64,000 nucleotides of DNA from Aequoribacter sp049615385 (GTDB taxonomy: Bacteria > Pseudomonadota > Gammaproteobacteria > Pseudomonadales > Halieaceae). Within the stretch, counting starts at the first letter, position 1. Each line of letters starts with the position of its first letter. The notes beneath the pieces were generated by a model. The model saw only the letters and a list, made by a program, of their open reading frames with translations, did not search any database and was not told where the DNA came from. The stretch lies in NCBI RefSeq assembly GCF_049615385.1, contig NZ_JBMZFL010000002.1; one strand, 5' to 3'. The position numbers were made by a program, and so were the translations under genes. Positions 33,372 to 43,000 of this stretch are shown one piece after another.

Positions 33372-34373
33372 ATGAAATCAACCAGTTGGCACGAAAACAC
33401 CTTTGATCTTGGCGACTTTGAACTTGTCTCTGGTCAGATTTTAAAAAGCGCCAAACTGCGTTACTTCCAAATTGGTGCGCTCAACGCACCAAAAAATAAC
33501 TTAGTGATTCTGCCGACCTATTACGGGGGTACCGCTAAAGGCGTCATGCCATGGGTAGACCAACAAAGTTCGCCGCTAGACCCGAATCGTTATTGCATCG
33601 TCATTCCCTGCTTGTTTGGCGCGGGTCAATCGAGCTCGCCGTCCTGTGCACATCCGACACAAACTGGTGCCAACTTCCCTTTGATTGATATCGCCGACAA
33701 TGTGCATGCCCAAGGGCAACTAGTGGAACGCGTGTTTGACAATGCCGAGATTTGTTTAGTCTTGGGGTGGTCCATGGGCGGGCTACAGGCCTTGCACTGG
33801 GCGGCACTGTACCCAGAGCGGATCAGGAGCGCGGTTGCAGTCTGTGCCACGGCAAAATGTTACCCTCATAACCAGTTGTTTTTAGACAGCGTCACAACCG
33901 CCTTGGCAACCGACCCTGTTTTTGCCGATGGACACTACAGCCAAGTACCCCACGCGGGCCTGATAGCGTTTGCTCGCATCTATCTTACCTGGGCTTATAG
34001 CCAGGCATTTTTCCGAGATAGCCTGTATCACGCGCTCGGGTTTGACTCGATACAAGATCTACAATCGTTTTGGGAGCAAGACCACCTGCAACAAGACGCC
34101 AATGATCTCGTTGCGGTCGCAAAAACCTGGCGCAGCGCCAATGTCTTGCGCTATCTGGGGGACGAGTCTGCCTTGAAAGTGCCTACCATCATGCTGCCGA
34201 GCCGAACCGATCTCTACTTTACTGAAGCCGATGCGCGCAGTGACGCGCAGAGTCTAGGTGCTGAGTTTCAGGTCATCGACAGTGACTTTGGCCACATAGC
34301 CGGTGGACCCGGGCGCCTAGAATCTGAAACTCAACAGGTTTTCAGAGCCGTGCGCGATGCTCTGTGTCTGTGA
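33372..34373 (+). CDS. Alpha/beta hydrolase, homoserine O-acyltransferase-like
   Basis: 333 residues with an alpha/beta hydrolase fold. The nucleophile serine is in LGWSMGGLQAL (about 133-143), the aspartate probably in SRTDLYF near 276 and the histidine in DFGHIAGG near 304. The overall layout resembles MetX homoserine O-acetyltransferase, but such homologues often act on other substrates. It is divergent from the glutamine-synthetase-like gene and lies 90 bases before tpa. A role in taurine breakdown is not obvious. GGAG ribosome binding site at 33360-33363. Confidence 0.7.
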   Translation: MKSTSWHENTFDLGDFELVSGQILKSAKLRYFQIGALNAPKNNLVILPTYYGGTAKGVMPWVDQQSSPLDPNRYCIVIPCLFGAGQSSSPSCAHPTQTGANFPLIDIADNVHAQGQLVERVFDNAEICLVLGWSMGGLQALHWAALYPERIRSAVAVCATAKCYPHNQLFLDSVTTALATDPVFADGHYSQVPHAGLIAFARIYLTWAYSQAFFRDSLYHALGFDSIQDLQSFWEQDHLQQDANDLVAVAKTWRSANVLRYLGDESALKVPTIMLPSRTDLYFTEADARSDAQSLGAEFQVIDSDFGHIAGGPGRLESETQQVFRAVRDALCL

Positions 34374-34409
34374 CTGGCTGTAGCGATTTATGCATACTGG
34401 CTCTATAAG
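34374..34409 (+). promoter_or_regulatory. Candidate TauR direct repeat upstream of tpa
   Basis: CTGGCTGTAG (34374-34383) and CTGGCTCTATAAG (34397-34409) are direct repeats 23 bases apart. A similar pair precedes xsc (39905-39941). Published TauR sites in Rhodobacter are CTGGAC-type direct repeats, so these are good candidates for TauR binding. Confidence 0.55.
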
Positions 34410-34463
34410 TTTTGGCCGCATGTCGGATAAGTTACGCGTTTTACTGTGCGTGAGTTTGAACCA

Positions 34464-35858
34464 ATGAATACGATGCTCTCTGCAACGACTGCCGCCAACG
34501 ACGATATTATCGCGACCGACAAAGCGACCGTATGGCACCACCTGACCCAACACCAACAATGGGAAGAGAAAGACCCCATCGTCATATCAAAGGGTGTTGG
34601 CATGCGGGTAACCGACGTTAAGGGCAAGTCTTACCTCGACGCAACCTCAGGCGGCGTATGGTGTGTCAACTTAGGTTTTGGCCGTGAGCGTATCGCTGAT
34701 GCGGTGCGCCAGCAACTGATCGACCTCTGCTATTTTGCAGGTAGCTACGCCACTGAACCAGGCGCCGAGTTCGCGCAGAAACTGCTCTCAAAAATGCCAG
34801 GACTTGGACGTGTTTATTTCTCAAGCTCGGGTTCTGAAGCGAACGAAAAAGGCTACAAAATGGTTCGCCAACTCGCGCACATGAACGGCGACGGCACCAA
34901 ACATAAAATTATTTACCGCGACCGGGATTACCACGGCACGACAATTGGTGCGTTAAGCTCAACTGGGCACGAACAGCGTGTGGCTCAATACGGTCCTTTT
35001 GCCCCAGGCTTTTCCTCGTTCTCGCACTGTTTGTGCTACCGCTGCCCTTTCGGCAAAACCTATGGCTCATGCAACATCGAGTGCGCACGCGATCTCGAAA
35101 CAGCGATCCTTCGTGAAGGCCCTGATTCAGTCGGTGCCGTGGTACTCGAACCTATCACGGCGGGCGGTGGTGTTATCCCCCCACCACCTGAATACTTCCC
35201 AATCATCCAGGAAATTTGCCAGCGCTATGGCGTTCTTATCCATATCGACGAAGTGGTCTGCGGCTTGGGCCGAACAGGCGAATGGTTTGGCTATCAGCAC
35301 TACGATGTAAAGCCCGATATCGTCACCATGGCAAAAGGTGTCGCCAGTGGTTACGCTGCTATTTCATGCACCGTCACCACCGAGGCCTTGTTTAACGAAT
35401 TTAAACGCGCCGACGGCAATCCCTTAAACTACTTCCGCGACATCAGCACCTTCGGTGGTTGCACATCGGGCCCAGTGGCAGGTATTGAAACACTCGCGAT
35501 TTTGGAAGAAGAAGACCTAATTCAAAACACGCGTGATATGGGCGACTACCTGATGGACCAGCTGTATGCCCTACAAGAAAAACACGCGGTCATCGGTGAT
35601 GTGCGCGGCAAAGGGCTATTCGTGGGCATCGAATTGGTCACCGATCGCGCCACAAAAACACCTGCGTCAGAAGCTCAAACGGGGCAAGTCGCTGGACACT
35701 GCCTAGAGCATGGTGTGATGGTAGGCCGCACCAATCGCAGCTTCAGCGACCTGAATAACACGCTGTACTTAAGCCCAGCTCTCATCACGACCAAAACTGA
35801 GCTCGACGAAATTGTGAGCGCGATTGATGCTGGGTTGAGTGCGGTATTCAAACAATAA
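34464..35858 (+). CDS. tpa: Taurine:pyruvate aminotransferase
   Basis: A class III PLP aminotransferase of 464 residues from the ATG at 34464; a GTG 18 bases upstream is an alternative. It transfers the amino group of taurine to pyruvate, giving sulfoacetaldehyde and alanine. PLP lysine lies in TMAKGVASGY. The N-terminal ATSGGVWCVNLGFG and Cys-rich CLCYRCPFGKTYGSCN segments are typical of Tpa. It begins a cluster with an exporter, symporter, tauR, xsc and pta, the full route from taurine to acetyl-CoA and sulfite. No alanine dehydrogenase is nearby to recycle alanine. Confidence 0.92.
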   Translation: MNTMLSATTAANDDIIATDKATVWHHLTQHQQWEEKDPIVISKGVGMRVTDVKGKSYLDATSGGVWCVNLGFGRERIADAVRQQLIDLCYFAGSYATEPGAEFAQKLLSKMPGLGRVYFSSSGSEANEKGYKMVRQLAHMNGDGTKHKIIYRDRDYHGTTIGALSSTGHEQRVAQYGPFAPGFSSFSHCLCYRCPFGKTYGSCNIECARDLETAILREGPDSVGAVVLEPITAGGGVIPPPPEYFPIIQEICQRYGVLIHIDEVVCGLGRTGEWFGYQHYDVKPDIVTMAKGVASGYAAISCTVTTEALFNEFKRADGNPLNYFRDISTFGGCTSGPVAGIETLAILEEEDLIQNTRDMGDYLMDQLYALQEKHAVIGDVRGKGLFVGIELVTDRATKTPASEAQTGQVAGHCLEHGVMVGRTNRSFSDLNNTLYLSPALITTKTELDEIVSAIDAGLSAVFKQ

Positions 35859-35864
35859 GGGACT

Positions 35865-36851
35865 GTGTTGTCTGTTCTTAAAAAAGTCAGTCAGTTTTAC
35901 CCCGGTACGGCGGCGGTCGTTTTAATCGCGATCGCCAGCCAGTTTCTAGCCACTAACTACGGCGCTCCGGTTCTCGTTTTTGCCCTGCTATTGGGCATGG
36001 CGATGAACTTTCTGTATCGACAAGAGCACACTAAAGCGGGCGTTGACCTGTGCGCGACACAAGTTTTAAGAGCGGGCGTCGCAATGTTGGGCGCAGGTAT
36101 TGCAGTTAGCGATATCGCTGCCATTGGCTTTGCTGGCGTGGGTGTGCTGATCGGCGGCATGTTCTTCACGATCGCGATTGGACCGGTACTTGCACGAATA
36201 CTCGGTCTCAAACGCGACATGGGCCTGCTGTCCGGCGGCGCAGTTGCTATTTGCGGCGTGTCCGCCGCTCTTACACTCTCTTCCGTGATGCCCAAAAACG
36301 AAGAGCAATCGAAGTTTACTCTGCTGACCGTCATCATGGTGACCACCATCGGTGCCATCGCCATGGTAGCCTATCCCATAGCCGTTCAAGTTTTAGAACT
36401 AACACCCCAGCAAGCAGGTTACTTTTTGGGTGGCGCTATCCACGACGTATCGCACGTTGCCGGCGCTGGCTTTGCTTTATCTGAGGCGATTGGCGTAGAA
36501 GCCATGACCGTGAAGATGGTTCGGGTCGCTATGCTCATTCCTATCGCGTGGTGTTTCTTACTGTTATTTAACCGCGAAGGTGGCAGCGGTCAATCGCTGA
36601 AGCCGCCCGGCTTTTTGTTGTTGTTCATCGCGTTAGCAACCGTTAACAGCTTTGGGTTCATTCCCGCGGCTTGGTCAAGCGCGCTCACGAGCTTATCTAA
36701 GTTAAGTTTTCTGTTGGCGATTGTGGCACTCGGCATCAAGACCGAGCTCAGCGGCCTTATCAGTCATGGCTGGCGCCCTGTCGCGCTAGTTTTACTACAA
36801 AGTGTGTTCCTAGGTGCAACGATGTTACTCTGGGCCGTATTCGCTATGTAA
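35865..36851 (+). CDS. YeiH/UPF0324 putative sulfate exporter
   Basis: A 328-residue membrane protein with about ten segments, of the conserved hypothetical 698 family (YeiH). Members next to sulfonate-degradation genes have been proposed to export sulfate or sulfite formed by Xsc. GTG start 7 bases after tpa with AAGG, so cotranscribed with tpa. Export of the sulfur product is inference from context. Confidence 0.8.
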   Translation: MLSVLKKVSQFYPGTAAVVLIAIASQFLATNYGAPVLVFALLLGMAMNFLYRQEHTKAGVDLCATQVLRAGVAMLGAGIAVSDIAAIGFAGVGVLIGGMFFTIAIGPVLARILGLKRDMGLLSGGAVAICGVSAALTLSSVMPKNEEQSKFTLLTVIMVTTIGAIAMVAYPIAVQVLELTPQQAGYFLGGAIHDVSHVAGAGFALSEAIGVEAMTVKMVRVAMLIPIAWCFLLLFNREGGSGQSLKPPGFLLLFIALATVNSFGFIPAAWSSALTSLSKLSFLLAIVALGIKTELSGLISHGWRPVALVLLQSVFLGATMLLWAVFAM

Positions 36852-36875
36852 AACAACAAGAGGGGACTTGCACCA

Positions 36876-38396
36876 ATGGCAAAAATCAGTACCAAACACA
36901 GCGTAAAACATTTTTTACTCAGCGGCCTGCTACTGATGTTGTCCCCCGCCAGCGCTCTGGCCAGCATCGACCAAGCGATTAACGAGGCCGTAGCGCCGGC
37001 GACGGCTTTAATCTCAAATATTATTTTTTACTCTGTAACACTCGGTGGCGCTAAGGTGCCATTAGTCGTTGTCTGGCTTTTGGTCGCCGCTGTTTTCTTC
37101 ACGGTTTACTTCCGCTTTTTAAACTTCTCGGGCTTTAAACACGCTATTGATATCGTACGAGGCCTTAACCATAACCCCAAAGCACCGGGCGAAGTAACTC
37201 ACTTTCAAGCACTCACCACGGCGGTATCGGGTACCGTTGGTATTGGTAATATCGGTGGCGTTGCCGTCGCCATTAGTATGGGGGGCCCCGGCGCCACTTT
37301 TTGGCTCATTGTTGCCGGCCTCCTGGGCATGTCGACCAAATTTATCGAATGCACGCTGGGCACGATTTACCGTAAGCACAATCCTGATGGCTCGGTTTCG
37401 GGCGGCCCAATGTACTACCTCGAACAAGGCTTTCTAGAAAAAGGGCTACCCAATTTAGGCAAGTTTTTGGGTCAATTCTATGCGCTGGGCATCGTCATTG
37501 GTTGCCTAGGTATAGGCAACATGTTCCAAGCTAACCAAGCCTACCTCCAGTTTGTCACAGTCACCGGGGGCGACAGTAGCTACTTCGCCGGAAAAGGATG
37601 GCTGGTGGGTCTGGTCATGGCGATTATTGTTGGCTTGGTGATCATTGGCGGCATTAAAAGTATCGCGCGTGTTACCAGTAAACTCGTACCCTTCATGGCG
37701 GTGTTTTACTCTCTCAGCGCTTTAGTCATTATTTTGATGAATGCCGAAGCCCTGCCCTTTGCCTTTAACGCTATTATCGAGGGCGCCTTCAGCCCCGAGG
37801 GCGTCGCCGGCGGCATGTTAGGGGTTATTGTCATTGGCGTACAACGCGCTGTGTTTTCCAACGAGGCCGGTATCGGTTCAGCTCCTATCGCGCATTCTGC
37901 GGTACAAACGAAAGAGCCCATTACCCAGGGTTACGTTTCGATGCTAGAACCCTTTATCGACACTGTCGTTATTTGCACCTTAACGGCGCTCGTCATTGTG
38001 ACCACGTTTTACTACGACCCCAACTTCAACGCCGGTCTTGATGGCATTGGTATGACCTCGGCAGCATTCGAACGCAACATTGGCTGGTCACCGCTGCTCA
38101 TCGCCTTTGCTGGTATGTTATTTGCCTTTTCAACGATGATTGCTTGGGCCTATTACGGTTTAAAGGGCTTTACCTATTTGATGGGTGAACACGCCTGGGC
38201 GTCCAACTTATTCAAACTGGTATTTTGCTTCTTTATCGTCGTCGGCTGTAGTATTCCACTGACGGCAGTATTGGATTTTTCAGATGCACTGGTCTTCTTG
38301 ATTTGCGTGCCCAATATCATCGGGCTGTATGTTCTAGCGCCTGTCGCCAAGCAAGCGCTACAAGCCTATAATCAAAAGGTACGTAACCAAGCTTAA
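36876..38396 (+). CDS. AGCS-family sodium:amino acid symporter
   Basis: A 506-residue alanine/glycine:cation symporter with the family signature GTVGIGNIGGVAVAISMGGPG and about ten membrane segments after an N-terminal hydrophobic start. It lies inside the taurine operon, 25 bases after the exporter. It could import taurine or move the alanine made by Tpa. AGGGG lies before its ATG. No other taurine importer is in this cluster. Confidence 0.88.
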   Translation: MAKISTKHSVKHFLLSGLLLMLSPASALASIDQAINEAVAPATALISNIIFYSVTLGGAKVPLVVVWLLVAAVFFTVYFRFLNFSGFKHAIDIVRGLNHNPKAPGEVTHFQALTTAVSGTVGIGNIGGVAVAISMGGPGATFWLIVAGLLGMSTKFIECTLGTIYRKHNPDGSVSGGPMYYLEQGFLEKGLPNLGKFLGQFYALGIVIGCLGIGNMFQANQAYLQFVTVTGGDSSYFAGKGWLVGLVMAIIVGLVIIGGIKSIARVTSKLVPFMAVFYSLSALVIILMNAEALPFAFNAIIEGAFSPEGVAGGMLGVIVIGVQRAVFSNEAGIGSAPIAHSAVQTKEPITQGYVSMLEPFIDTVVICTLTALVIVTTFYYDPNFNAGLDGIGMTSAAFERNIGWSPLLIAFAGMLFAFSTMIAWAYYGLKGFTYLMGEHAWASNLFKLVFCFFIVVGCSIPLTAVLDFSDALVFLICVPNIIGLYVLAPVAKQALQAYNQKVRNQA

Positions 38397-38434
38397 GCCG
38401 CCCCTCAGCGGGGCCGCAACAGAGTAGCAAGCGC

Positions 38435-39901
38435 ATGAGTAGCGAATTACTGCTGCAGTTGGACCCCGATTCCAAGGACAGTTTACAAACACAAATCGTG
38501 GCCCAACTGTCTTTGGCCATTGCCAAAGGTACTATTCCTTTGAATTCACCCATGCCTTCGTCTAGGCACCTGGCACTGCAATTAGGTGTCGGGCGCAATA
38601 CTGTCATGCTGGCCTACCAGCGGCTTTTGGATGACGGTCTCATTGTGACCCACCCCCGCCGAGGCTACTTTGTAAACCCGGACGTCGAGCGCACTCGCAT
38701 TCTCGAACGTTATCAGGATAGAGAACACGGTCACAACATTGACTGGAACACCCGCCTGACCGAAAAGCCCTCGCAGTGGCAAGCTCTGCGCAAACCTAAA
38801 GATTGGCAGCTCGCCCCCTACCCCTTTGTATATGGGCAAATGAGCGCCGATGTATTTCCAATTCAACATTGGCGTGAGTGCGCGCGGGATGCAGTCTCGG
38901 TGCGAGCGATCAAATCTTGGGCGGTCGATCGCATCGATCACGACGAACCTCTGCTGTTAGAGCAAATTCGCACCCGACTATTACCTAAACGCGGGATTTT
39001 TGTGGAAGACCGGGCCATTATGTTAACGGTCGGCGCTCAACACGCGCTTTACATGATTGCTGAGCTTTTGTGGCGTAAGGCAGCGGTGTCCGTGGGTGTC
39101 GAGAATCCTGGCTATTCAGATCTGCGGAGGTTAATCGAGCGGGTAGGCGCACACGCAAAACCGCTGGCTGTCGATTCGGATGGGCTCATCACTGACGCGC
39201 AGCTTAACGACTGCGACTACGTCTGCGTGACCCCAAGCCACCAATCGCCCACCACCGTTACGCTACCACACGCGCGGCGGCAAGAGCTGCTGCACAGTGC
39301 GTCACAGCATGACTTTGTGGTTATCGAGGACGATTACGAGAGTGAATTTAACTTTCACACCCGACCAGAACCCGCGCTTAAAAGTATGGATACTGAGGGG
39401 CGGGTCATTTACGTAGGTAGCGTCTCTAAAACCTTAGCGCCTGGATTGCGTATGGGCTATATCGTAGCCAGCCCCGAGCTCATCGAAGAGCTTCGCGGCC
39501 TACGTCGCCTCATGCTCCGACACCCAGCGGCGAATAACCAACTCTCGGTGGCCTTGTTCTTAGCGCGAGGCTACCACGACGCCTTAGTGAGCAAGTTATT
39601 CAAGATTTATCAAAAACGCCGAGCATTGCTCGTGACCTGTTTAGAGCAAGAGCTGCCCGAGCTCCAAATTCAAGCATCTCTGGGTGGCTCGGCGCTTTGG
39701 ATTAAAGCACCCGACTCAATCGACACCGAGCAGCTAGCGCTAAAAGCCAAAGAGCTGGGGGTGATCGTCGAACCCGGCGCCATTCATTTTGCGCAACCAA
39801 AGCCGCCCAAAAACTTTTTGCGGATGGGCTTTTCCGCCATTGGTGAAGGGTCAATAGCCGAGGGCGTCATCGCCCTTCGCCGAGCCTACCAAAACCTGTA
39901 A
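38435..39901 (+). CDS. tauR: MocR-type regulator of taurine metabolism
   Basis: A 488-residue MocR-family protein. The N-terminal GntR winged helix is at about 14-80 (MPSSRHLALQLGVGRNTVMLAYQRLLDDG). A fold-type I aminotransferase-like domain follows from about 115, with the PLP lysine in GSVSKTLAPGLRMG. TauR proteins activate tpa and xsc when taurine or a related aldimine is present. Context between tpa and xsc supports the name. A short GC hairpin (38399-38419) sits between it and the symporter. Confidence 0.88.
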   Translation: MSSELLLQLDPDSKDSLQTQIVAQLSLAIAKGTIPLNSPMPSSRHLALQLGVGRNTVMLAYQRLLDDGLIVTHPRRGYFVNPDVERTRILERYQDREHGHNIDWNTRLTEKPSQWQALRKPKDWQLAPYPFVYGQMSADVFPIQHWRECARDAVSVRAIKSWAVDRIDHDEPLLLEQIRTRLLPKRGIFVEDRAIMLTVGAQHALYMIAELLWRKAAVSVGVENPGYSDLRRLIERVGAHAKPLAVDSDGLITDAQLNDCDYVCVTPSHQSPTTVTLPHARRQELLHSASQHDFVVIEDDYESEFNFHTRPEPALKSMDTEGRVIYVGSVSKTLAPGLRMGYIVASPELIEELRGLRRLMLRHPAANNQLSVALFLARGYHDALVSKLFKIYQKRRALLVTCLEQELPELQIQASLGGSALWIKAPDSIDTEQLALKAKELGVIVEPGAIHFAQPKPPKNFLRMGFSAIGEGSIAEGVIALRRAYQNL

Positions 39902-39904
39902 ACA

Positions 39905-39941
39905 TCTGGCGCACAGCAAACTCAGAATCTGGCTCTATTAA
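39905..39941 (+). promoter_or_regulatory. Candidate TauR direct repeat upstream of xsc
   Basis: CTGGCGCACA (39905-39914) and CTGGCTCTATTAA (39929-39941) are 24 bases apart, directly after tauR and about 60 bases before xsc. The second repeat matches the tpa site CTGGCTCTATAAG. Confidence 0.5.
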
Positions 39942-39998
39942 ATCCCGACAAAAAACCCTAGCATTGCGTCTCTTTCATAACTCTAAGGTGAGCAAGCT

Positions 39999-41762
39999 AT
40001 GCCTCGTATGACCCCCAGTGAAGCCTTTGTCGAAACACTCGTCGCCCAAGGCGTCAAAAAGATTTTCGGTATTATGGGCTCAGCCTTCATGGATGCCATG
40101 GACATTTTTGCCCCTGCCGGTATCGAGTTAATCCCTGTCGTGCACGAGCAAGGCGCTGCGCACATGGCTGATGGATACTCGCGCGCAAGCGGACGCCACG
40201 GTGTCGTCATTGGCCAAAACGGCCCCGGTATTTCAAACTGTGTCACCGGTATTGCCGCGGCGTACTGGGCGCATTCACCGGTGGTGATGATCACGCCAGA
40301 GGCGGGCACCATGACCATGGGCTTCGGCGGCTTCCAAGAGTGCCACCAGCTACCGATGTTCCAAGAATTCACCAAGTACCAAGGCCACGTAAATAACCCC
40401 AACCGTATCGCAGAGTACACCTCTCGCTGCTTTGATCGCGCCTTGTCAGAGATTGGCCCCACACAGCTGAATATTCCACGCGATTACTTTTACGGCGATA
40501 TCAATGTCGAAATTCCACAACCTATGCGCCTAGACCGTGGCCCAGGTGGCGACCAGAGCCTCAATGAAGCAGTAGAACTGCTAAAAACTGCTGAGTTCCC
40601 CGTGATCGTATCGGGTGGTGGTGTGGTGATGTCCGACGGTGTTGAGGAAGTCAAAGCGATTGCAGAGTTCTTGGGCGCACCGGTTGTGAACAGCTACCAG
40701 CACAACGATTCATTCCCCGCTAGCCACCCTCTTTGGTGTGGCCCACTGGGTTACCAAGGTTCGAAAGCCGGCATGAAGCTGATTTCCAGAGCCGACGTTG
40801 TGTTGGTCATTGGCTCGCGTCTTGGCCCCTTTGGCACCCTGCCTCAGCACGGTTTAGACTACTGGCCCAAAGAAGCCAAAATCATTCAAATCGACGCCGA
40901 CCACAAGATGCTTGGTTTGGTTAAGAAAATTTCTGTCGGTATTTGCGGTGACGCCAAAGCAGCCTCTGTTGCTCTGACCCAGCGCCTGCAGGGTCAAACA
41001 TTGGCGTGTCACGCCAATAAAGACGCTCGCGCAGCCGAAATCGCAGCCGAAAAAGCTGCGTGGGAAACAGAGCTGGATGAATGGACGCACGAGCGCGATC
41101 CTTACAGCTTAGACGTTATTGCCGAAGCGGAAGCCGAAGAAGGCAACTGGTTGCACCCCCGCCAAGTGCTGCGCGAACTTGAAAAAGCCATGCCAGCAGA
41201 TGTCATGGTCTCTACCGATATCGGTAATATCAACTCGGTGGCACACAGCTACCTGCGTTTTGAGCGCCCACGCAGCTTCTTTGCGCCCATGAGCTTTGGT
41301 AACTGCGGTTACGCGCTACCGACGATTATCGGCGCCAAAGCCGCCGCGCCTGAGCGTCCTGCAGTAGCCTACGCCGGTGACGGTGCTTGGGGTATGAGCA
41401 TGTCTGAGATCATGACTGCTGTGCGTCACGATATCCCTGTCACCGCGGTGGTATTCCATAACCGCGATTGGGGTGCTGAGAAGAAAAACCAGGTCGAATT
41501 TTACAACCGTCGCTTTGTCGCAGCAGAACTGGTCAGCGAATCGTGGGCTGGTATTGCACAGGCCATGGGTGCAGAAGGTGAGCGTGTTGACACCCCAGAC
41601 CAAGTGGGTCCCGCGCTGCAACGCGCCATCGATCGCCAGATGAACGAAGGCAAAACCACCGTCATTGAAGTGATGTGTACGCGCGAGTTAGGCGACCCCT
41701 TCCGCCGTGATGCCTTGTCAAAACCTGTACGTTACCTAGAAAAATACAAAGACTACGTATAA
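39999..41762 (+). CDS. xsc: Sulfoacetaldehyde acetyltransferase
   Basis: A 587-residue thiamine-diphosphate enzyme. Xsc converts sulfoacetaldehyde and phosphate to acetyl phosphate and sulfite. The N-terminal VVHEQGAAHMADGYSRASG holds the catalytic glutamate for ThDP. The C-terminal GDGAWGMSMSEIMTAV is the ThDP/Mg motif. Length and the FGGFQECHQLPMF segment fit Xsc rather than acetolactate synthase. A strong hairpin terminator follows (41770-41793), so it may be its own transcription unit. Confidence 0.95.
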   Translation: MPRMTPSEAFVETLVAQGVKKIFGIMGSAFMDAMDIFAPAGIELIPVVHEQGAAHMADGYSRASGRHGVVIGQNGPGISNCVTGIAAAYWAHSPVVMITPEAGTMTMGFGGFQECHQLPMFQEFTKYQGHVNNPNRIAEYTSRCFDRALSEIGPTQLNIPRDYFYGDINVEIPQPMRLDRGPGGDQSLNEAVELLKTAEFPVIVSGGGVVMSDGVEEVKAIAEFLGAPVVNSYQHNDSFPASHPLWCGPLGYQGSKAGMKLISRADVVLVIGSRLGPFGTLPQHGLDYWPKEAKIIQIDADHKMLGLVKKISVGICGDAKAASVALTQRLQGQTLACHANKDARAAEIAAEKAAWETELDEWTHERDPYSLDVIAEAEAEEGNWLHPRQVLRELEKAMPADVMVSTDIGNINSVAHSYLRFERPRSFFAPMSFGNCGYALPTIIGAKAAAPERPAVAYAGDGAWGMSMSEIMTAVRHDIPVTAVVFHNRDWGAEKKNQVEFYNRRFVAAELVSESWAGIAQAMGAEGERVDTPDQVGPALQRAIDRQMNEGKTTVIEVMCTRELGDPFRRDALSKPVRYLEKYKDYV

Positions 41763-41769
41763 GGCCTTT

Positions 41770-41793
41770 AAAGCCCCGCACTCGCGGGGCTTT
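41770..41793 (+). terminator. Rho-independent terminator after xsc
   Basis: A 10-bp perfect stem AAAGCCCCGC/GCGGGGCTTT with a 4-base loop, followed by GCTTT. It separates xsc from the citrate synthase gene. Confidence 0.75.
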
Positions 41794-41847
41794 GCTTTAA
41801 CGGCAGCGCGTTGCCAAACTCAATTCTTGCAAATAAGAGGTTAGCTT

Positions 41848-42990
41848 GTGACTGATACCGACGAAAAAATTCGCGTGTTCCGTGGCCTTAAAGGCGTCTA
41901 TTTCGATCGTTCGCCAACCACGCACATCGACGGCCGCAAAGGCGAACTCCGCTATTGGGGTTACTCCATTCACGATCTGGCAACACACTCGACGTTTGAA
42001 GAAACTGCCTATTTGTTACTGCACGGAGAACTCCCCAGCAGCGCGCAGCTTAGTGACTTTGATCAAGCTCTGAAAACCGCGCGGTCACTGCCGCCAGCCA
42101 TTATTGAAATTATTAGAACCGTAGTCGACGGCCACCCAATGGATGTGTTGCGCACCGCGGTCTCAGCGCTTGCCGCATTTGACCCACAAGCTAGCGACAA
42201 CTCAAGCGATGCCGTTATGCAAAAGACCCTGCGTCTGACCTCACAGGTCCCCATGATCGTTGCAACACACCACCGGATTCGCCAAGGCTTGGCGCCCATT
42301 GAAGCCGACGCCTCGCTCGGACACGCCGCGCACTTTTTATACCAGCTGTCAGGCGAGATCCCAAGTGAGGACGCCGCGCGACTGATGGATCTTGATTTTA
42401 TTTTACATGCCGAGCACGGATCCAACGCCTCGTCGTTTACTGCCCGTGTAGTCACGGGTACCGACGCCAACTTGCATGCGTCAATCACTGCAGCAATAGC
42501 GGCCTTGTCGGGTCCGGCGCATGGCGGTGCAGCAGAAGACGTCATGCATATGGCCCGAGAGATTGGCGACCCAGCCAACGCCGCAGAGTACGTCAAACGC
42601 AAACGAGCCAATAAAGAAGCGATTATGGGTTTTGGTCACCGCGTATACCGCGCGGAAGACCCACGAGCGCGCCACTTGCGCGATGGCGTCGAGCGCCTTT
42701 CGATTGAAAAAGGTGAGCCCCACTGGAACGATATCCTGAAGGCCCTGGTCGAAGCCATGAAGCCCTACTCGCGACTGGGCGTCAACGTCAACGTCGACTT
42801 CTACTCAGGCGTGATTTATCACTTAAATGGTATCCCCGAAGATTTGTTTGTGCCTATTTTTGCCATTGGTCGCGTGCCCGGCTGGAGTCTGCAGATCATG
42901 CAACAAATGGAAAACAACATCCTCATTCGCCCGCTTCTCGAGTACAACGGTCCCGATTTGCGCGAGTATGTTCCTTTAGAGCAACGATAA
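41848..42990 (+). CDS. Citrate synthase (citrate/methylcitrate synthase family)
   Basis: A 380-residue citrate synthase of the short bacterial type, condensing acetyl-CoA (or propionyl-CoA) with oxaloacetate. Active-site residues are present: His in ILHAEHGSNASSF, His in GFGHRVYRAEDPRA and Asp in NVNVDFYSG. GTG start with AGAGG. It lies between xsc and pta, which is unusual; with pta it would take the acetyl group from taurine straight into the TCA cycle. A 2-methylcitrate synthase role cannot be excluded, but no other prp gene is nearby. Confidence 0.85.
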   Translation: MTDTDEKIRVFRGLKGVYFDRSPTTHIDGRKGELRYWGYSIHDLATHSTFEETAYLLLHGELPSSAQLSDFDQALKTARSLPPAIIEIIRTVVDGHPMDVLRTAVSALAAFDPQASDNSSDAVMQKTLRLTSQVPMIVATHHRIRQGLAPIEADASLGHAAHFLYQLSGEIPSEDAARLMDLDFILHAEHGSNASSFTARVVTGTDANLHASITAAIAALSGPAHGGAAEDVMHMAREIGDPANAAEYVKRKRANKEAIMGFGHRVYRAEDPRARHLRDGVERLSIEKGEPHWNDILKALVEAMKPYSRLGVNVNVDFYSGVIYHLNGIPEDLFVPIFAIGRVPGWSLQIMQQMENNILIRPLLEYNGPDLREYVPLEQR

Positions 42991-43000
42991 AAGATTCGTC

